From Spirulina sp. DLM2.Bin59 (GTDB lineage Bacteria; Cyanobacteriota; Cyanobacteriia; Cyanobacteriales; Spirulinaceae), in the NCBI GenBank assembly GCA_007693875.1, contig RECT01000040.1, positions 1 to 6,615 on the forward strand: a stretch of DNA of 6,615 nt. The letters are read 5' to 3'. This document shows positions 5,907-6,615 of the stretch, one piece after another (position 1 is the stretch's first letter; each line of letters opens with the position of its first letter). Position numbers and translations under genes: made by a program. The notes beneath the pieces were generated by a model. The model worked only from the letters and a program-made list of their open reading frames with translations, was not told where the DNA came from and did not search any database.

Positions 5907-6431
5907 ATGAACGAAACGTTACCCACGCTTTACATTGTAATTTTACTGGTTTTATTGAGTGCTGCCTCAATCTTTGTCTTTCGCCAAGTTTGGCGGACTC
6001 GGCAGCAGGATCTGCGCTTTGAAAAGCTACAAAACACCCTCAAGGAAGGGGAAAGCACGGCAAAAGATTATTATGAATTTGGTAGTCTTTGTTTAGATAA
6101 AAAACTCTACGTCCAAGCCGTAGCCGTGTTTCAGCGTGCTTTGAAGACCGCAGAAAAGGAAGAAGTAGAGCCGGAAAATATGGCGCTCATCCACAATGCA
6201 ACGGGTTTCGCCTATTTTGCCCAAGAGCAATACGATATTGCCATCCGCCATTACAAAGATGCGATCGCCCTTTATCCCGGCTATGTGATTGCCTTGAATA
6301 ATCTGGGCAATGTGTACGAAAAGAAAAAACTGGTAGCTCAAGCCTTGAAAGCCTATGAAGAAGCTCTAGCCTATGATCCAGAGAATAAAATCTCGAAAAA
6401 ACGAGCCGAATCCATGCGTAAACGGATTTAA
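5907..6431 (+). CDS. ycf37: Ycf37-like TPR protein, photosystem I assembly/stability
   Basis: The 174-residue protein has one N-terminal membrane helix (about 7-26), a basic stretch (RQVWRTRQQ), then three tetratricopeptide repeats at about 52-85, 93-126 and 127-160. The second and third are near consensus (ATGFAYFAQEQYDIAIRHYK; ALNNLGNVYEKKKLVAQALK). Length, single anchor and repeat number match Ycf37, which in Synechocystis is a thylakoid-associated protein that helps assemble or stabilise photosystem I; in some algae it is plastid-encoded. The ATG at 5907 has no Shine-Dalgarno, which is common in cyanobacteria. The gene follows the dapB-linked membrane-protein gene by 34 nt and is followed by a long inverted repeat that may end transcription. 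TPR proteins are numerous, but the helix plus three-repeat layout makes Ycf37 the best call. Confidence 0.85.
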   Translation: MNETLPTLYIVILLVLLSAASIFVFRQVWRTRQQDLRFEKLQNTLKEGESTAKDYYEFGSLCLDKKLYVQAVAVFQRALKTAEKEEVEPENMALIHNATGFAYFAQEQYDIAIRHYKDAIALYPGYVIALNNLGNVYEKKKLVAQALKAYEEALAYDPENKISKKRAESMRKRI

Positions 6432-6433
6432 AA

Positions 6434-6499
6434 AGTAGGAAGTAGAGAGTAGGAAGTAGGAAGAAAAATTGCTACCTCCCACTTCCTACTTCCTACTTC
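6434..6499. repeat. Inverted pair of heptamer arrays; possible ycf37 terminator
   Basis: AGTAGGA-type heptamers occupy 6434-6461 (four units, one varied). The same family in the opposite orientation, CTACCTC, CCACTTC, CTACTTC, CTACTTC, occupies 6472-6499. As a result, 6448-6463 pairs perfectly with 6482-6497 (16 bp) around an 18-nt loop. The structure begins 2 bp after the ycf37 stop, so a transcript would fold into a strong hairpin there. No T-tract follows. Confidence 0.75.
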
Positions 6500-6510
6500 T
6501 TTCAAGCCCA

Positions 6511-6558
6511 GGGCGAAAGATTTTTGTGCCTCCGGCAGGCTTACGCCAACGCCCCTAC
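6511..6558. repeat. Degenerate palindromic repeat, copy 3, split by a 24-bp insert
   Basis: GGGCGAAAGATTTTT (6511-6525) matches the left part of the palindrome at 252 and 4274 with one substitution. CGCCCCTAC (6550-6558) matches its right end. Between them lie 24 bases (6526-6549) unrelated to the palindrome that contain their own small inverted repeats (GCCT...AGGC and GGC...GCC). It reads as one small repeat inserted in another, or as a rearranged copy. Confidence 0.55.
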
Positions 6559-6565
6559 CCTACCG

Positions 6566-6579
6566 CCCACTTCCCACTT
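6566..6579 (+). repeat. Two tandem CCCACTT heptamers
   Basis: CCCACTT repeats exactly at 6566-6572 and 6573-6579, followed by a C-rich partial unit. It belongs to the same heptamer family as the arrays just upstream and those around 4133 and 4301. Confidence 0.55.
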
Positions 6580-6586
6580 CTCCCCC

Positions 6587-6615
6587 ATGCCTAAAACTCC
6601 CCCCAACCTCACTGG
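6587..6615 (+). CDS. Possible start of the next gene, cut by the window end
   Basis: An ATG at 6587 opens a frame that stays open to the edge (MPKTPPNLT). It lies just after the repeat cluster, where the next + strand gene would be expected. Nine codons are too few to identify a family, and no Shine-Dalgarno precedes it, so this may be chance. Confidence 0.28.

Overview
This window looks like an ordinary stretch of cyanobacterial chromosome. Fifteen copies of the octamer GCGATCGC (HIP1) occur in 6.6 kb, all inside genes. Several genes are of cyanobacterial type: a Ycf37-like photosystem I assembly protein, a FraC/FraD-like pair, and a conserved two-helix membrane protein next to dapB. The FraC/FraD-like pair suggests a filamentous species. 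No transposase, phage gene, CRISPR array, rRNA or tRNA is visible.

Left part (1-1000): the 3' end of a gene encoding tandem Tudor/Agenet-like SH3 barrels converges on a TetR-family regulator. A perfect 22-bp palindrome lies between their stop codons. The regulator is divergent from a two-gene membrane-protein operon that I identify as fraC-fraD, the filament-integrity and septal-junction genes (1036-2564). The tail of fraD overlaps the tail of a convergent PPP-family metallophosphatase gene (2554-3309) by 11 bp.

Middle (3310-4354): a 229-bp divergent intergenic region carries an 11-bp direct repeat with a 21-bp period. It is followed by miaE, encoding a diiron tRNA hydroxylase. A repeat-rich spacer comes next, holding seven heptamer repeats, a second copy of the 22-bp palindrome and a small hairpin just before dapB.

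Right part (4355-6615): dapB (lysine and diaminopimelate synthesis), a conserved cyanobacterial two-helix membrane protein 9 nt downstream, and ycf37 all lie on the + strand and may be co-transcribed. After ycf37 the same repeat families return: heptamers in both orientations, which form a long inverted repeat, and a palindrome copy split by a 24-bp insert. A possible new start codon lies 29 bases before the window end.

The most interesting points are the fraC-fraD pair without an adjacent fraE and with a divergent TetR gene, the eukaryote-like Tudor repeats, and the recurring heptamer-palindrome-heptamer arrangement in two separate spacers. I see no clearly new defence or mobile system.
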